64,000 bases of DNA from Roseateles asaccharophilus (GTDB lineage: Bacteria > Pseudomonadota > Gammaproteobacteria > Burkholderiales > Burkholderiaceae_C). Shown here piece after piece: positions 9,076 through 17,958 of this stretch. Location of the stretch: positions 620,001 to 684,000 of the forward strand of contig NZ_SNXE01000001.1 in NCBI RefSeq assembly GCF_004362405.1. The letters run 5' to 3'. A model generated the notes under the pieces. The model was not told the origin of the DNA, did no database searches, and saw only the letters and a list, made by a program, of their open reading frames with translations. Numbering within the stretch: position 1 is the stretch's first letter; the number at the start of each line of letters is the position of its first letter. A program made the position numbers and the translations under genes.

Positions 9076-10440
9076 TCAGCGCGGAAGGAGTGGCCCGACA
9101 AAGGACCGGGCGGCCTTCAGGTTCTCGTGCGCCAGCTGACGCATCTCCGGCGACAGAGGGGCCGGTAGATCCTCGTTCATCGCCGCCAGCCAGAAGCGCT
9201 CGGCCGCCGCGGCCGCGCGTGCCCACACCGCGGGCTGGGCGCCGATGGTGCCGACCTTGGGCTCGATGGGCCTCAGGTCCGGGTCCAGGCCACCGCCGAG
9301 CGAGGCGTAGCGCATCGGGAGGATGTCGTAGGCCGGCGCGACGCCTTGGTACTCACCGTCCTCGCGGATGAGCAGCGAGATGTTCTCGAAGTGCCGGTCG
9401 TTGTTGCCAATGAGCTCGCTGAAGGCGGCCATGACATCGACGTGCCGGGCGTCCTCGGCCTTGAGGTAGCGCTCTCGCTCGCAGCGTGCTGCGAACTCGG
9501 ACCAGGAGTCCCGCATGCCAAAGAACTCGTCGTCCACGGAGCCGGCCGACAGCATGCCGACACGGCCCTTCAAGCCGATGCGGTCGAAGCGCTGCACTTC
9601 AAGAAAGACAGAGCCGCCGCCTGCCAGCAACTGAGTGCGGCTGGCGGGAACGCCGACCTCGGCCAGCGATCGCAGGGCCAGGTGCTCCAGCGGCAGGAGC
9701 TCGGCCATGCGGCTGCCGAGCTTGGCGAACTTGACGATGACGTGCCCGCTGTCCTGCGTCAGCCACAGGAACTTGGGCTGCTCACCACCGGCACTGGAGC
9801 CATAGGCGGCGCCACGCAGAGCGCTGGCCATGCCGACGTAGTACTCGATCTTGTCTTCTGCCGGCGTTGGCGTGAGGGCCAAGAAGGCCAGCTCCCTTTC
9901 AAGCGGGGCGCTGCCGAAAATCAGGTTGCCGGGCAGGTTGAGGCCCTGCGTGAAGAGGTAAGCCACCCGATGGTCGTCGCTCCAGTCCTTGAGGCTGCTG
10001 GGAAAGGGCTGACTCTTCGCCGCGGCCTCATGGGCCAGCTGCCGCCCCAGAAAGCCCGAGGGCGCGGCGAAGAGCAGATAGGGCGGCAGGCCTTCATAGA
10101 GGCGCGTCAGCGTGCCGATCCGCTCCACGGTGGCGCCGCCCGCCAGGAACTCGACGTCGGCAAAGGGCTCGATATGGCCGTCGCGCAGATGCCGGTAGAT
10201 GCGCTGGCGCGCACTCAGGCCCATGGGCAGCTGACGCAGCAGGCCGTACAGGGGCGTTCGGACCCCCGTGACACGGAAACTCGTCACCGTGCTCGACAGA
10301 GCCTGAATAGTTCGGGAAAGCGTGGGCTGACTGATGCCAAGCGCGGCAATGAGTTGCGCAGCCGTCCGTGGCCCGTAGCGAAGCTGCCGCTCAATCTCCT
10401 GTGAGAGTTCGGCGCTCGATGGACGGCTGGCGGCGTTCAC
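9076..10440 (-). CDS. yjjJ: HipA-family Ser/Thr kinase with fused N-terminal winged helix (YjjJ/HipH type)
   Basis: The 454-residue protein joins a DNA-binding winged helix (about 12-70, including TAAQLIAALGISQPTLSRTI) to a HipA kinase domain. HipA kinases phosphorylate aminoacyl-tRNA synthetases or other translation factors and cause growth arrest. Kinase features are SSAGGEQPKF (215-224), the ATP lysine in VIVKFA (K237), the catalytic loop GNNDRHFEN (345-353, with D348 and N353), and the metal-binding AYDILPM (370-376, with D372). Unlike hipBA there is no separate HipB gene; the fused helix probably serves as repressor. The start is GTG 10440. Repeated elements upstream suggest autoregulation. 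It adjoins the restriction operon on the same strand and may belong to the same island. Confidence 0.88.
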   Translation of the reverse strand: MNAASRPSSAELSQEIERQLRYGPRTAAQLIAALGISQPTLSRTIQALSSTVTSFRVTGVRTPLYGLLRQLPMGLSARQRIYRHLRDGHIEPFADVEFLAGGATVERIGTLTRLYEGLPPYLLFAAPSGFLGRQLAHEAAAKSQPFPSSLKDWSDDHRVAYLFTQGLNLPGNLIFGSAPLERELAFLALTPTPAEDKIEYYVGMASALRGAAYGSSAGGEQPKFLWLTQDSGHVIVKFAKLGSRMAELLPLEHLALRSLAEVGVPASRTQLLAGGGSVFLEVQRFDRIGLKGRVGMLSAGSVDDEFFGMRDSWSEFAARCERERYLKAEDARHVDVMAAFSELIGNNDRHFENISLLIREDGEYQGVAPAYDILPMRYASLGGGLDPDLRPIEPKVGTIGAQPAVWARAAAAAERFWLAAMNEDLPAPLSPEMRQLAHENLKAARSFVGPLLPR

Positions 10441-10464
10441 TTGAATTTCTCGTGAATAGTTCGG
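10304..10464. repeat. 12-bp direct repeat bracketing the yjjJ start
   Basis: TGAATAGTTCGG occurs at 10304-10315, inside the first codons of the HipA-like gene, and again at 10453-10464, just upstream of its GTG start. The copies are 149 bp apart and identical. A chance 12-base match this close is unlikely. It could be a pair of binding sites for the fused winged helix that loop the promoter. Confidence 0.5.
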
Positions 10465-10472
10465 CGCATTTT

Positions 10473-10500
10473 ATATGCACACCTTTTCGGCCCTGCATAT
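10473..10500 (-). promoter_or_regulatory. Inverted repeat and AT-rich promoter region upstream of yjjJ
   Basis: ATATGCA (10473-10479) and TGCATAT (10494-10500) are perfect inverted arms with a 14-bp spacer and centres 21 bp apart, two helical turns. On the minus strand the neighbouring TATAAAAT is a good -10 candidate for the HipA-like gene. This suits a dimeric repressor. The remaining bases to 10761 are GC-rich and hold no gene that I can support. Confidence 0.5.
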
Positions 10501-10761
10501 CGCGGGCCGAGGGCGATGCCGGCTGCGGACCGGGCGCTCAGAGGACACGCCCGCCGAGGGCGGCCTGAGTCCGCCTGGGTTTGGCCTGTTTTCGCGCCCG
10601 CACATAATCCCGCCGTACGCGTTGCAGCTTCTCGGGCCTCTCCCAGATGCGCCCGGAATCCGCCGCGAATCCCCTATCTAGGAACCCACGCACGCCCTGT
10701 TTCGCCGGGGCAGGCTTTTCGTCCCAGGCCCCGCAAGAACCGGGCTGGGCTGCTGATCACC

Positions 10762-11259
10762 ATGGACAAACTCTTGCTGCAGCGGCTGGTGCTGGAGCGG
10801 CTGGCCGAAGACCTGCTGCAGGCCGAGCAGGGCGCGCGCACGGCGCATGAAACGGCGACCCACGAGGAAAACATCGCCGAGAACAAGTACGACACCCTGG
10901 GCCTCGAAGCGTCCTACCTGGCCACCGGCCAGGCGCGCCGCGCCGAGGCCATACGCCAGGCCATCGGCCAGTGGCAGCAGTTCCGCCCCCGCGCCTACGA
11001 CGCCGGCCAAGGCATACAGCTCGGCGCCCTGGTCTGCCTGGGCCATGCCGATGACGATGAGAAACAGCAGCAGCAACTGCTGTTTCTGGGCCCGGACGGC
11101 GGCAGCATGAAGCTGGCGCTGGAGGACGGCCAGTTCGTGCAGGTCATCAGCGGCGCCGCCCCCTTGGGCCGGGCCCTGCTGGGCAAGCACGAGGGGGATG
11201 AGCTGAGCATCCAGGTGGCGGCCAGCCGGCAGCAGTTCGAGGTGCTGCGCGTCGAGTGA
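10762..11259 (+). CDS. GreA/GreB-family transcription elongation factor-like protein
   Basis: The 165-residue protein begins MDKLLLQRLVLERLAEDLL at ATG 10762. A charged helical N-terminal part (to about 80, with HEENIAENKYDTLGLEASYL) resembles the Gre coiled coil. A small beta domain follows, with GQGIQLGALVCL and ending SRQQFEVLRVE, like the FKBP-like C-terminal domain of GreA/GreB. Such proteins insert into the RNA polymerase secondary channel, and those lacking the tip acidic residues modulate rather than cleave. The frame is open further upstream, but that part is compositionally unlike protein. It ends 38 bp before the likely GST start. Confidence 0.7.
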   Translation: MDKLLLQRLVLERLAEDLLQAEQGARTAHETATHEENIAENKYDTLGLEASYLATGQARRAEAIRQAIGQWQQFRPRAYDAGQGIQLGALVCLGHADDDEKQQQQLLFLGPDGGSMKLALEDGQFVQVISGAAPLGRALLGKHEGDELSIQVAASRQQFEVLRVE

Positions 11260-11297
11260 CCCGCAGGCAAGCAAACAAACAGAAAGTCTTGTTGGCC

Positions 11298-12032
11298 ATG
11301 CACGCACCCACGCCCACAGCCCCTACTTCCACAGACCCCGCGCTGCGGCCCGCGGCGCCGTCCTTGCCGCGGCTCTACACCTTTCGTCGCTGCCCCTATG
11401 CCATGCGCGCGCGCATGGCCTTGCTGCAGGCCGGCCAGGCCTTCGAGGCGGTGGAGGTCAGCTTGCGCGACAAGCCGGCCAGCTTGCTGGCCCTCTCGCC
11501 CAAGGGCACGGTGCCCGTGCTGCAGCTGCCGGATGGCCGCGTGATCGAGGAGAGCTGGGAGATCATGCGCTGGGCGCTGCTGGAGGCGGCGGCGACGACC
11601 ACAGCGCCCCCCGATGCGCAGGGTTGGTGGGCGCGGGCGCAGACGCCCGAGAACCTCGCCCTGCTGCAGCTCAATGACGGCGACTTCAAGCGCCATCTGG
11701 ATCGCTGGAAGTATCCCCAGCGCTATGCCAGCGAGCCCGGCGAGCCGGTGCCGCCCCATGCCCACCGCGACCGCGCCGTGGATCTGCTCTTGCGGCCCCT
11801 GGATCGGCGCCTGCAAGACGGCGCCGCGCCCTATCTGGGCGGCGCCACGCCCTGCGCCACCGACCTGGCCCTGATGCCTTTTGTGCGGCAGTTCGCCGCG
11901 GTGGACCCGCCCTGGTTTGCCAGCCTGGACCTGAGCGCGCTGCGGGCCTGGCTGGAGGGCTGGCTCAGCGCCCCGCTGTTCCTGGCCTGCATGCACAAGC
12001 CGCCCGCGGATAATTCCGTCATCACGCTGTAA
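11298..12032 (+). CDS. Glutathione S-transferase family protein
   Basis: This 244-residue protein has a thioredoxin-fold N-terminal domain with RLYTFRRCPYAMRARMALLQ (a CPxxMRAR glutaredoxin-like active site) and SPKGTVPVLQLPDGRVIEES, the cis-proline and glutathione-contact region. An all-helical C-terminal domain carries the ATDLALMPFVRQFA helix. The CPYA site suggests thiol-transferase or dehydroascorbate-reductase-like chemistry rather than classical conjugation. I chose ATG 11298; a GTG at 11256 overlaps the previous stop (GTGA) and would add 14 residues. Confidence 0.85.
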   Translation: MHAPTPTAPTSTDPALRPAAPSLPRLYTFRRCPYAMRARMALLQAGQAFEAVEVSLRDKPASLLALSPKGTVPVLQLPDGRVIEESWEIMRWALLEAAATTTAPPDAQGWWARAQTPENLALLQLNDGDFKRHLDRWKYPQRYASEPGEPVPPHAHRDRAVDLLLRPLDRRLQDGAAPYLGGATPCATDLALMPFVRQFAAVDPPWFASLDLSALRAWLEGWLSAPLFLACMHKPPADNSVITL

Positions 12033-12072
12033 AGTCCCGGGCCGTTTCTTTCCCAAGCCGCCCCCACACACC

Positions 12073-12717
12073 ATGCCCAAAAACCCTCACAAGCCCTTCG
12101 TCATCGGTGTCGCTGGGGGCAGCGGCAGCGGCAAATCCACCGTGACGCGCCAGGTGGTGGCCGCCATCGGGGCGGAGAACGTGGCGGTGGTGATGCAGGA
12201 CGACTACTACCGCGACCAGTCGCACATGCCGCCCGAGGAGCGCTGCAATCAGAACTACGACCACCCGGATGCCTTTGACTGGCCGCTGATGGCCCAGCAC
12301 CTGGCCGCGCTGCGCAAGGGCGAGGCCATCGAGATGCCGGTGTATGACTTCGCGGCCCACAACCGGTCCCGCGAGACCATCACCGTGAAGCCCGCGCCGG
12401 TGATCGTGGTGGAGGGCCTGTTCGCCCTGTACGACACCAAGCTGCGCAACACCATGTCGCTGAAGATCTATGTGGACACGGCCTCGGACGTGCGCTTCAT
12501 CCGCCGGCTGCAGCGCGATATCTCGGAGCGGGGCCGCAGCACCGAGTCGGTGGTGAACCAGTACCTGGAAACCGTGCGCCCCATGCACAAGCAGTTCATC
12601 GAGCCGACCAAGCGCAATGCCGATGTGATCCTGCCGCACGGGGCCAATGGCCCGGCGGTGGACATCATCACCACCAAGGTGATGAGCCTGCTGTCGAACG
12701 GCGCGCAGCGCGGCTGA
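12073..12717 (+). CDS. udk: Uridine kinase
   Basis: Uridine kinase phosphorylates uridine and cytidine to UMP and CMP in pyrimidine salvage. The 214-residue protein has the P-loop GVAGGSGSGKSTV near the N-terminus, the substrate region QDDYYRDQSHMPPEER, DHPDAFDWPLM, and the lid RRLQRDISERGRS. Length and motif order are standard for the bacterial enzyme. It is cytoplasmic, and stands alone, convergent with cti, with a strong GC palindrome between them. Confidence 0.97.
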   Translation: MPKNPHKPFVIGVAGGSGSGKSTVTRQVVAAIGAENVAVVMQDDYYRDQSHMPPEERCNQNYDHPDAFDWPLMAQHLAALRKGEAIEMPVYDFAAHNRSRETITVKPAPVIVVEGLFALYDTKLRNTMSLKIYVDTASDVRFIRRLQRDISERGRSTESVVNQYLETVRPMHKQFIEPTKRNADVILPHGANGPAVDIITTKVMSLLSNGAQRG

Positions 12718-12727
12718 GGAGCGCCGC

Positions 12728-12743
12728 GGCCGGGCGCCCGGCC
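12728..12743. terminator. GC-rich palindrome between convergent udk and cti
   Basis: GGCCGGGC directly followed by GCCCGGCC forms a perfect 16-base palindrome in the 30 bp between two converging genes. On the + strand it is followed by TTCATC rather than a long T-run, so it may need Rho or act weakly in both directions. Confidence 0.5.
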
Positions 12744-12747
12744 TTCA

Positions 12748-15129
12748 TCAGCGGTTTTCCAGGCGCGACCAGTCCAGCACGCCGGCCTCGCGGGGTGAGT
12801 GCCGCTGGTAGGCCTGCATCAGCGCGTCGCTGGCCGCCCAGAAATCCGCATGGCTGCGGCGTATGGCAAAGCGGTCGGCCAGGGCCCGGTAGTCCGCCTC
12901 CGACTGCAGGCCTTCCACGGCCCGCAGCAGCTCGGGCAGCTGGGCCGGGCTGGCGCGCAGCAAGGCATTGGGATAGGCCCCCACAAAGCCGGGCAGCAGG
13001 GTCAGGGTGTTCTCCTCGGGCACCAGCATGGCGCGCTCGCGGAACAGGGTGCTCACATTGAGGTGGGCCGTGTTGCGCAACAGGCTGTAGTAGCGCGCGC
13101 CCGGGCCGCCGTCGGCGCGGGCCGGGTTCTCGTCAACGCGCAGCACCGTGGCCTCGGGCAGCCATTGCAGGGCGCTGCCGCGCAGGGCGGCCAGGGCCTG
13201 CAGGGCGCGGCGGGCCTTCGGGTCGGGCTCCAGCGCAGGCGTGATCTGATGGCGTTCGGGCCTCAGCACGGCGGCCAGGCGCTGGTTCAGCAGACCGTAG
13301 AGGTGCTGCTGCGGATCGACCTGGGGCGGGTAGGCGATGCCGGGCTCGGCCTCGAACTGGTACTGCCGGCCCAGCACGCGGCCCTTGACCTCCTCGCTGG
13401 AGCCGCGGTACCAGGCGTCGCGCAGGGGCAGGCGCGCGGCATGGGGCAGCAGCATCAGGAAGTTGGCCTCGCCCTCCATGCGCAGAAAGTCCATGGACAG
13501 GCGCGTCTGCAGCTGGTGGGCGGTGTTGCCATAGACATCGAAGCCGGTGACCAGGAGGTAGAAGATGCGCTCCAGCAGGGGGTAGCCGATCAGCCAGGCC
13601 GTCTTGGGCGGATCGCCCAGCAGGCCCTGCTCGACCGTGGCGCTGTCGAAGTGCCGGAAGATGGTGAGGGCGGCATGGGGGTTGTGGCCGTCGCCGTCCC
13701 ACACAAAGCTCAGGTCCAGCTTGCGCTCCCCGCTGCCGAAGAGCCGGGCCATGTGCTGGGTCTTGGCCGCCTTGAGCGCATCGTCGGCCGCGGCCATGGC
13801 GCGCCAGGCCAGCAGGCTGGCGTCGCTGCCCTCGGCCGCGGGCATGTGCAGCACCTCGGCCTGGCGTGCCAGCAGCTGGGCCGCATGCTCGCTGGCGGCG
13901 GAATCGGGGTCGACGAAAAAGACCCAGAAGCGATCGTTGATCACATTGAGCGCCGTCTGCCCACGGCAGACCGGGCCCTTGATGAAGTTGGCGACGAAGT
14001 AGCCCGCGTCATCCAGCAGGAAGCGGTAGCGGCTTTGCACCGGCAGGTCGGCAAAGGTCTTGAAGGGGTTGGAGGCCAGCTCGGGCTCGTAGCTCGGCAG
14101 GCTGTCCACCTGGTACGGCGTCTGCCAGAACCACTGCTGCCAGCGGGCCAGGCGCGCCGGGCTCAGCTCATAGGGCATGTGGGTCTTAGCCAGCACGGTG
14201 CGCCGCTCCTGCTGCAGCCGGTAGTAGGGCCGCGCGAGGCCAGGGTCGTCAAAGGGGCGGCGGGTGGCGATCAGCTGCACGGGCTGGCCGGGCGGCGTGC
14301 TGCTGCGCACCAGCTTGAAGACATGGCGCTCGGCGTCGCCCGCAAAGACCAGATTGCCCAGGTAGAGATGCTCGTACAGATAGCGGGCGACCAGGCGGTC
14401 CTTGCGGCTGCTGCCGTTGAGCAGGCGCTCCCAGGCCTGGATCTGAGCCATTAGCGTGGCGGGGAGCGGCGCGGGCGCATCGTCCGGCGCGCCGGCCAGC
14501 AGCCAGCGCCGCAGCGTGTCCTGCTCGGCCGCGTTCAGGCCGGGCAGGCCATAGGGCATGCCGGCCTGCGCATGGCGCGCCGCATAGCTCTCGTACTCAT
14601 CCAGGCGCGGACAGCTGTGGGCGCGGTCCAGCGAGAAGTCGAAGTCCTTGGCGGGCAGTACATCGCCAAGGGGCAGCGGGTTCTGCTGCTTGAGCACCAG
14701 GCTGCGCCACAGGATGCTGGCCGAGAGCTGCTGCTCCGGCGTGGCCAGGCGCTCGTTGAGCACGGGCTCAAAGCCCATGCCCCGCCACTGCGAGGCCCGC
14801 TGCGCGTCCTGGCCCAGCCGGGTGAGCGGCGCGGGGTCCAGGCGCAGCTCGCCATAGACGCTGGCCTTGCTCATGCCGCGCGCCACGCCCTGCCAGCTGC
14901 TCAGGTCGAGCTGGCAGGGGGCGTCATTGCAGCCATGGCAGACCACGCAGCGCCCGTCCAGTATGGGTTTGATGTGCTGCTGGTAGCTGGGCACGCCCGG
15001 CGGCGCCAGACGTGCCTGGTCAAAGCGCGTGGGCTCGGCCGGGCCGTAGCGCGCGTCCAGGGCGCCCGACACCCAGCTGGCACAGCCCACCAGCAGACTC
15101 AGGGAGAGAAGCATCAGGGGCAGGCGCAT
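12748..15129 (-). CDS. cti: Fatty acid cis/trans isomerase (periplasmic cytochrome-c type lipoprotein)
   Basis: Cti converts cis-unsaturated phospholipid acyl chains to trans in place, stiffening membranes against solvents and heat. The product has a lipoprotein-type signal MRLPLMLLSLSLLVGC and a haem-binding CVVCHGC about 70 residues in, as in Pseudomonas Cti. Later motifs SYEPELASNPFKTFADLP and GPVCRGQTALNVINDRFWVFF are typical of the family. About 793 residues is the usual length. I prefer ATG 15129, preceded by GGAGA, to the upstream TTG 15150. It is monocistronic. Confidence 0.93.
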   Translation of the reverse strand: MRLPLMLLSLSLLVGCASWVSGALDARYGPAEPTRFDQARLAPPGVPSYQQHIKPILDGRCVVCHGCNDAPCQLDLSSWQGVARGMSKASVYGELRLDPAPLTRLGQDAQRASQWRGMGFEPVLNERLATPEQQLSASILWRSLVLKQQNPLPLGDVLPAKDFDFSLDRAHSCPRLDEYESYAARHAQAGMPYGLPGLNAAEQDTLRRWLLAGAPDDAPAPLPATLMAQIQAWERLLNGSSRKDRLVARYLYEHLYLGNLVFAGDAERHVFKLVRSSTPPGQPVQLIATRRPFDDPGLARPYYRLQQERRTVLAKTHMPYELSPARLARWQQWFWQTPYQVDSLPSYEPELASNPFKTFADLPVQSRYRFLLDDAGYFVANFIKGPVCRGQTALNVINDRFWVFFVDPDSAASEHAAQLLARQAEVLHMPAAEGSDASLLAWRAMAAADDALKAAKTQHMARLFGSGERKLDLSFVWDGDGHNPHAALTIFRHFDSATVEQGLLGDPPKTAWLIGYPLLERIFYLLVTGFDVYGNTAHQLQTRLSMDFLRMEGEANFLMLLPHAARLPLRDAWYRGSSEEVKGRVLGRQYQFEAEPGIAYPPQVDPQQHLYGLLNQRLAAVLRPERHQITPALEPDPKARRALQALAALRGSALQWLPEATVLRVDENPARADGGPGARYYSLLRNTAHLNVSTLFRERAMLVPEENTLTLLPGFVGAYPNALLRASPAQLPELLRAVEGLQSEADYRALADRFAIRRSHADFWAASDALMQAYQRHSPREAGVLDWSRLENR

Positions 15130-15333
15130 GGGCGGAGTTCTCCGGGGCAAGGTTGGGCGCAGCTGTGAACCGCGGCTTGAGCGATGCTAACCAAGCGCGG
15201 GGCTGTGCTGGCCGCCGATTGGGGTTTCCCCACTCCGGGGGGCATGCTGCGTGCACCGGGGCTGGCAAGATGTGCGCTCCGTGCCGTTGACACGGCATCG
15301 CTGTCCACACCCGAGACCCCCAAGGAAATTCAG

Positions 15334-15834
15334 ATGCGTCGACTGCTCCTCTCCCTGGCCTTGGCAAGTGCCTGTGCCGTGCATGCCGCCCCCGCCAGCC
15401 AGGCCTCGGTGGAGGCCCTGCTGCAGGTGACCAAGGCCGAGTCGATGATGGATGCCATGTTCGTCCACATGGAACAGGTGATGCGGGCTGGCATGCAGCA
15501 GGCCACCCGAGGCAAGACCTTGAGCGAAGAGCAGCAGCGTGTGCTGGATGCCGTGCCCGCGAAGTTCATCAGCGTGATGCGCAGCGAGATGAATTGGCAG
15601 ACGCTCAAGCCGCAGTTCGTCAAGCTCTACCAGGAGACCTTCGAACAGGCGGAGGTCGATGGCATGCTCAGCTTCTATGCCAGCCCGGCGGGCCAGGCCC
15701 TGATCCACAAGATGCCCGTGGTGATGCAGAAGTCCATGCAGCTCTCCCAGACCCTGATGCAGTCCGCCATGCCGCGCATGCAGGTCGCCCTGAAAGAGGC
15801 CATCAAAGAAGCCAAGCTCTCCAGCACTCGCTGA
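15334..15834 (+). CDS. DUF2059-family secreted protein
   Basis: The 166-residue protein starts with a cleavable signal MRRLLLSLALASACAVHAA. It then shows the DUF2059 pattern: a helical segment ending in LYQETFEQAEVDGMLSFYASPAGQALIHKMP. The family is periplasmic and of unknown function. An AAGGAA Shine-Dalgarno at 15322-15327 fixes the start at ATG 15334; the frame is open further upstream without coding character. It precedes thiL by 50 bp. Confidence 0.85.
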   Translation: MRRLLLSLALASACAVHAAPASQASVEALLQVTKAESMMDAMFVHMEQVMRAGMQQATRGKTLSEEQQRVLDAVPAKFISVMRSEMNWQTLKPQFVKLYQETFEQAEVDGMLSFYASPAGQALIHKMPVVMQKSMQLSQTLMQSAMPRMQVALKEAIKEAKLSSTR

Positions 15835-15884
15835 GTCGCGTCGGCCTGCCCGCGCAGCAGGCCCAGGCTGAGACAATCCACCCC

Positions 15885-16850
15885 ATGGGTGAATTCGACC
15901 TGATCAAACGCTTCTTCACGCGCGATACCAGGGCGCCGCAGCCGGGTGTTGCGCTCGGCATTGGCGACGACTGTGCCGTGCTTGGCCCGACACCGGGCGC
16001 GCAGTGGCTGGTCTCGACCGATATGCTGGTCGAGGGCCGGCACTTCCTGTCCACCGTGGCGCCGGAGCGCCTGGGCCACAAGGCCCTGGCGGTGAATCTC
16101 TCGGACCTGGCCGCCTGTGGCGCCACGCCCCGGGCCTTCACCCTGGCCCTGGCCCTGCCGCGGGCGGACGAGGTCTTTCTGGAAGGCTTGGCGCGCGGCC
16201 TGTTCGCGCTGGCCGATGCGCATGGCATCGCCCTGGTGGGCGGTGACACCACGGCCGGCCCGCTGAATCTCTGCATCACCGTGATGGGCGAGGCCCCGGC
16301 CGGCCAGGCCCTGCTGCGCAGCGGCGCGCGGGCGGGCGACGATCTCTATGTCTCGGGCAGCCTGGGCGATGCGCGCCTGGCCCTGGAGGCCTTCCGTGGC
16401 AGCGTGTCGCTGAGCGCCCAGGACTTCGAGACCGCCCGCCGCGCCATGGAATGCCCCCAGCCCCGCGTGGCCCTGGGCCAGGCCCTGCGCGGCCTGGCGC
16501 ACAGCGCCATCGATGTGTCGGACGGTTTTGTGGGCGATCTGGGCCATGTGCTGGCGCGCTCCGGCCTGGGCGCCACGGTGCAGGCCGATGCCCTGCCGCG
16601 CGGCGCTGCCCTGGCGCATCAGCCCCTGGCCTTGCAGCGCCTGTGCACGCTGTCCGGGGGCGATGACTACGAGCTCATCTTCAGCGCCCCGCCCGCGGCC
16701 CGCGCCGCGGTGCAGGCGGCCAGCGCGGCCAGCGCCACGCCGGTCACGCGCGTGGGCCGGCTGGAGGCCGAGCCGGGACTGCGCCTGCTCGACGCCCAGG
16801 GCCAGGCCCTGGACTGGGCCGTGGCCTCCTTCGACCATTTCAAGAGCTGA
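15885..16850 (+). CDS. thiL: Thiamine-monophosphate kinase
   Basis: ThiL phosphorylates thiamine monophosphate to thiamine pyrophosphate using ATP. The 321-residue protein shows GEFDLIKRFF, GIGDDCAVL (metal-binding aspartates), STDMLVEGRHF, NLSDLAACGATPRAF and VGGDTTAGPL, all family signatures, then SAIDVSDGFVGDL and the SGGDDYELIF motif near the C-terminus. I placed the start at ATG 15885, as in other ThiL proteins. Its TGA overlaps the pgpA start (ATGA). Confidence 0.97.
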   Translation: MGEFDLIKRFFTRDTRAPQPGVALGIGDDCAVLGPTPGAQWLVSTDMLVEGRHFLSTVAPERLGHKALAVNLSDLAACGATPRAFTLALALPRADEVFLEGLARGLFALADAHGIALVGGDTTAGPLNLCITVMGEAPAGQALLRSGARAGDDLYVSGSLGDARLALEAFRGSVSLSAQDFETARRAMECPQPRVALGQALRGLAHSAIDVSDGFVGDLGHVLARSGLGATVQADALPRGAALAHQPLALQRLCTLSGGDDYELIFSAPPAARAAVQAASAASATPVTRVGRLEAEPGLRLLDAQGQALDWAVASFDHFKS

Positions 16851-17446
16851 TGACGATGAGCAGCAGCAGCACGGACACCGAGCAAGCAAGGACCGAGGCG
16901 CCGGCCAGCGCCCCCGAGCAAGACCTGGCCCCGCGCCGCGCCACGGCCGGCTTCATGCTGCGCCATCCGGCGCACTGGATCGCTCTGGGTTTTGGCAGCG
17001 GTCTGGCGCCCAAGGCACCGGGCACGGTGGGCACGCTCTGGGCCTGGGCGGCTTTTCTGGTGCTGGATGTCTGGCTCAGCGACGCGCAGTGGGGCTGGCT
17101 GATCGCTGGCGGCACCCTGCTGGGCTGGTGGGCCTGCACGGTGACGGCCCGCAACCTGCGCACGCCCGATCCGGGTGCCATCGTCTGGGACGAGGTGCTG
17201 GCCTTCTGGGCGGTGCTGTGGCTGGTGATGCCCACCGGCTTCTGGGGCCAGGCCGTGGCCTTTGCCCTGTTCCGCTTCTTCGATGCCGCCAAGCCCGGCC
17301 CCGTGCGCTGGGCCGACGGCCTGTTCAAGGGTCAGCGCGGCCGGCCCGTGGGCTGGGCCCAGGGCTTTGGCATCTTGTTCGACGATTTCGTGGCGGCCGG
17401 ATGTACCCTGCTCGTCATCGCCTTGTGGCGCAGTCTTGTGGGGTGA
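16850..17446 (+). CDS. pgpA: Phosphatidylglycerophosphatase A
   Basis: PgpA dephosphorylates phosphatidylglycerol phosphate to phosphatidylglycerol in the inner membrane. The 198-residue protein has a variable N-terminus (residues 1-30), then GSGLAPKAPGTVGTL, the IVWDEVLAFW helix and RFFDAAKPGPVRWAD. Four hydrophobic segments are visible. It is translationally coupled to thiL, a linkage common in proteobacteria, and lies 7 bp upstream of pncC. Confidence 0.96.
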   Translation: MTMSSSSTDTEQARTEAPASAPEQDLAPRRATAGFMLRHPAHWIALGFGSGLAPKAPGTVGTLWAWAAFLVLDVWLSDAQWGWLIAGGTLLGWWACTVTARNLRTPDPGAIVWDEVLAFWAVLWLVMPTGFWGQAVAFALFRFFDAAKPGPVRWADGLFKGQRGRPVGWAQGFGILFDDFVAAGCTLLVIALWRSLVG

Positions 17447-17453
17447 ATAAGCC

Positions 17454-17954
17454 ATGCTGTTTCCCGAAGAACATGAGCTGATCGAGCGCATTGCGGTGGC
17501 CCTGATCCGGCGCCGCGAGCGCATGGGCACGGCCGAGAGCTGCACCGGCGGCCTGATCGCCGCGGCCTGCACCAGCCTCTCGGGTTCCAGCCAGTGGTTC
17601 GAGCGCGGTGTGGTGAGCTACAGCAACCAGGCCAAGACCGAGCTGCTGGGCGTGCCGGCGGCCCTGATCGATCTGCATGGCGCGGTCAGCGCCGAGGTGG
17701 CCGCCCATATGGCACGCGGCCTGCTGGCCCATGCGCCGCTGGACTGGGCCCTGGCCGTGACCGGCATTGCCGGCCCCAGCGGCGGCAGCGCCGAGAAGCC
17801 GGTGGGCACGGTCTGGCTGGCCCTGGCCCATGGCTGCGAGCCGCCCCGTGTCTGGCAGGAGCATTTCGCGGGCGACCGCCATGCGGTGCGTGTCGCCACC
17901 CTGCGCTCGGGCCTGATGGCCCTGTGCGAGGCCCTGGAAGACCGGGAAGCCTGA
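17454..17954 (+). CDS. pncC: Nicotinamide-nucleotide amidohydrolase (CinA C-terminal domain protein)
   Basis: PncC deamidates nicotinamide mononucleotide to nicotinate mononucleotide, recycling the product of DNA ligase. The 166-residue protein has the family signature TAESCTGGLIAAACTSLSGSS (catalytic Ser in ESCTGG), then GVVSYSNQAKTELLGV and VTGIAGPSGGSAEKPVGTVW. It is the short stand-alone form without the N-terminal CinA domain. It sits in the thiL-pgpA-pncC-ghrA run. Confidence 0.95.
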   Translation: MLFPEEHELIERIAVALIRRRERMGTAESCTGGLIAAACTSLSGSSQWFERGVVSYSNQAKTELLGVPAALIDLHGAVSAEVAAHMARGLLAHAPLDWALAVTGIAGPSGGSAEKPVGTVWLALAHGCEPPRVWQEHFAGDRHAVRVATLRSGLMALCEALEDREA

Positions 17955-17958
17955 GCCC

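Noticed and set aside
834..10440. Island integration by a tRNA-targeted integrase
   Set aside because: No tRNA, integrase or flanking direct repeats are visible at the island edges.
10516..10761. Extension of the Gre-like frame upstream of ATG 10762
   Set aside because: The extension is Arg/Pro-rich without homology; the protein starts naturally at MDKLLLQ.
12799..14454. Long open frame (551 codons) on the + strand across cti
   Set aside because: It is the antisense of cti and carries the repeat-rich Leu/Gln/Arg composition of a GC-skewed shadow; cti has clear signal and haem motifs.
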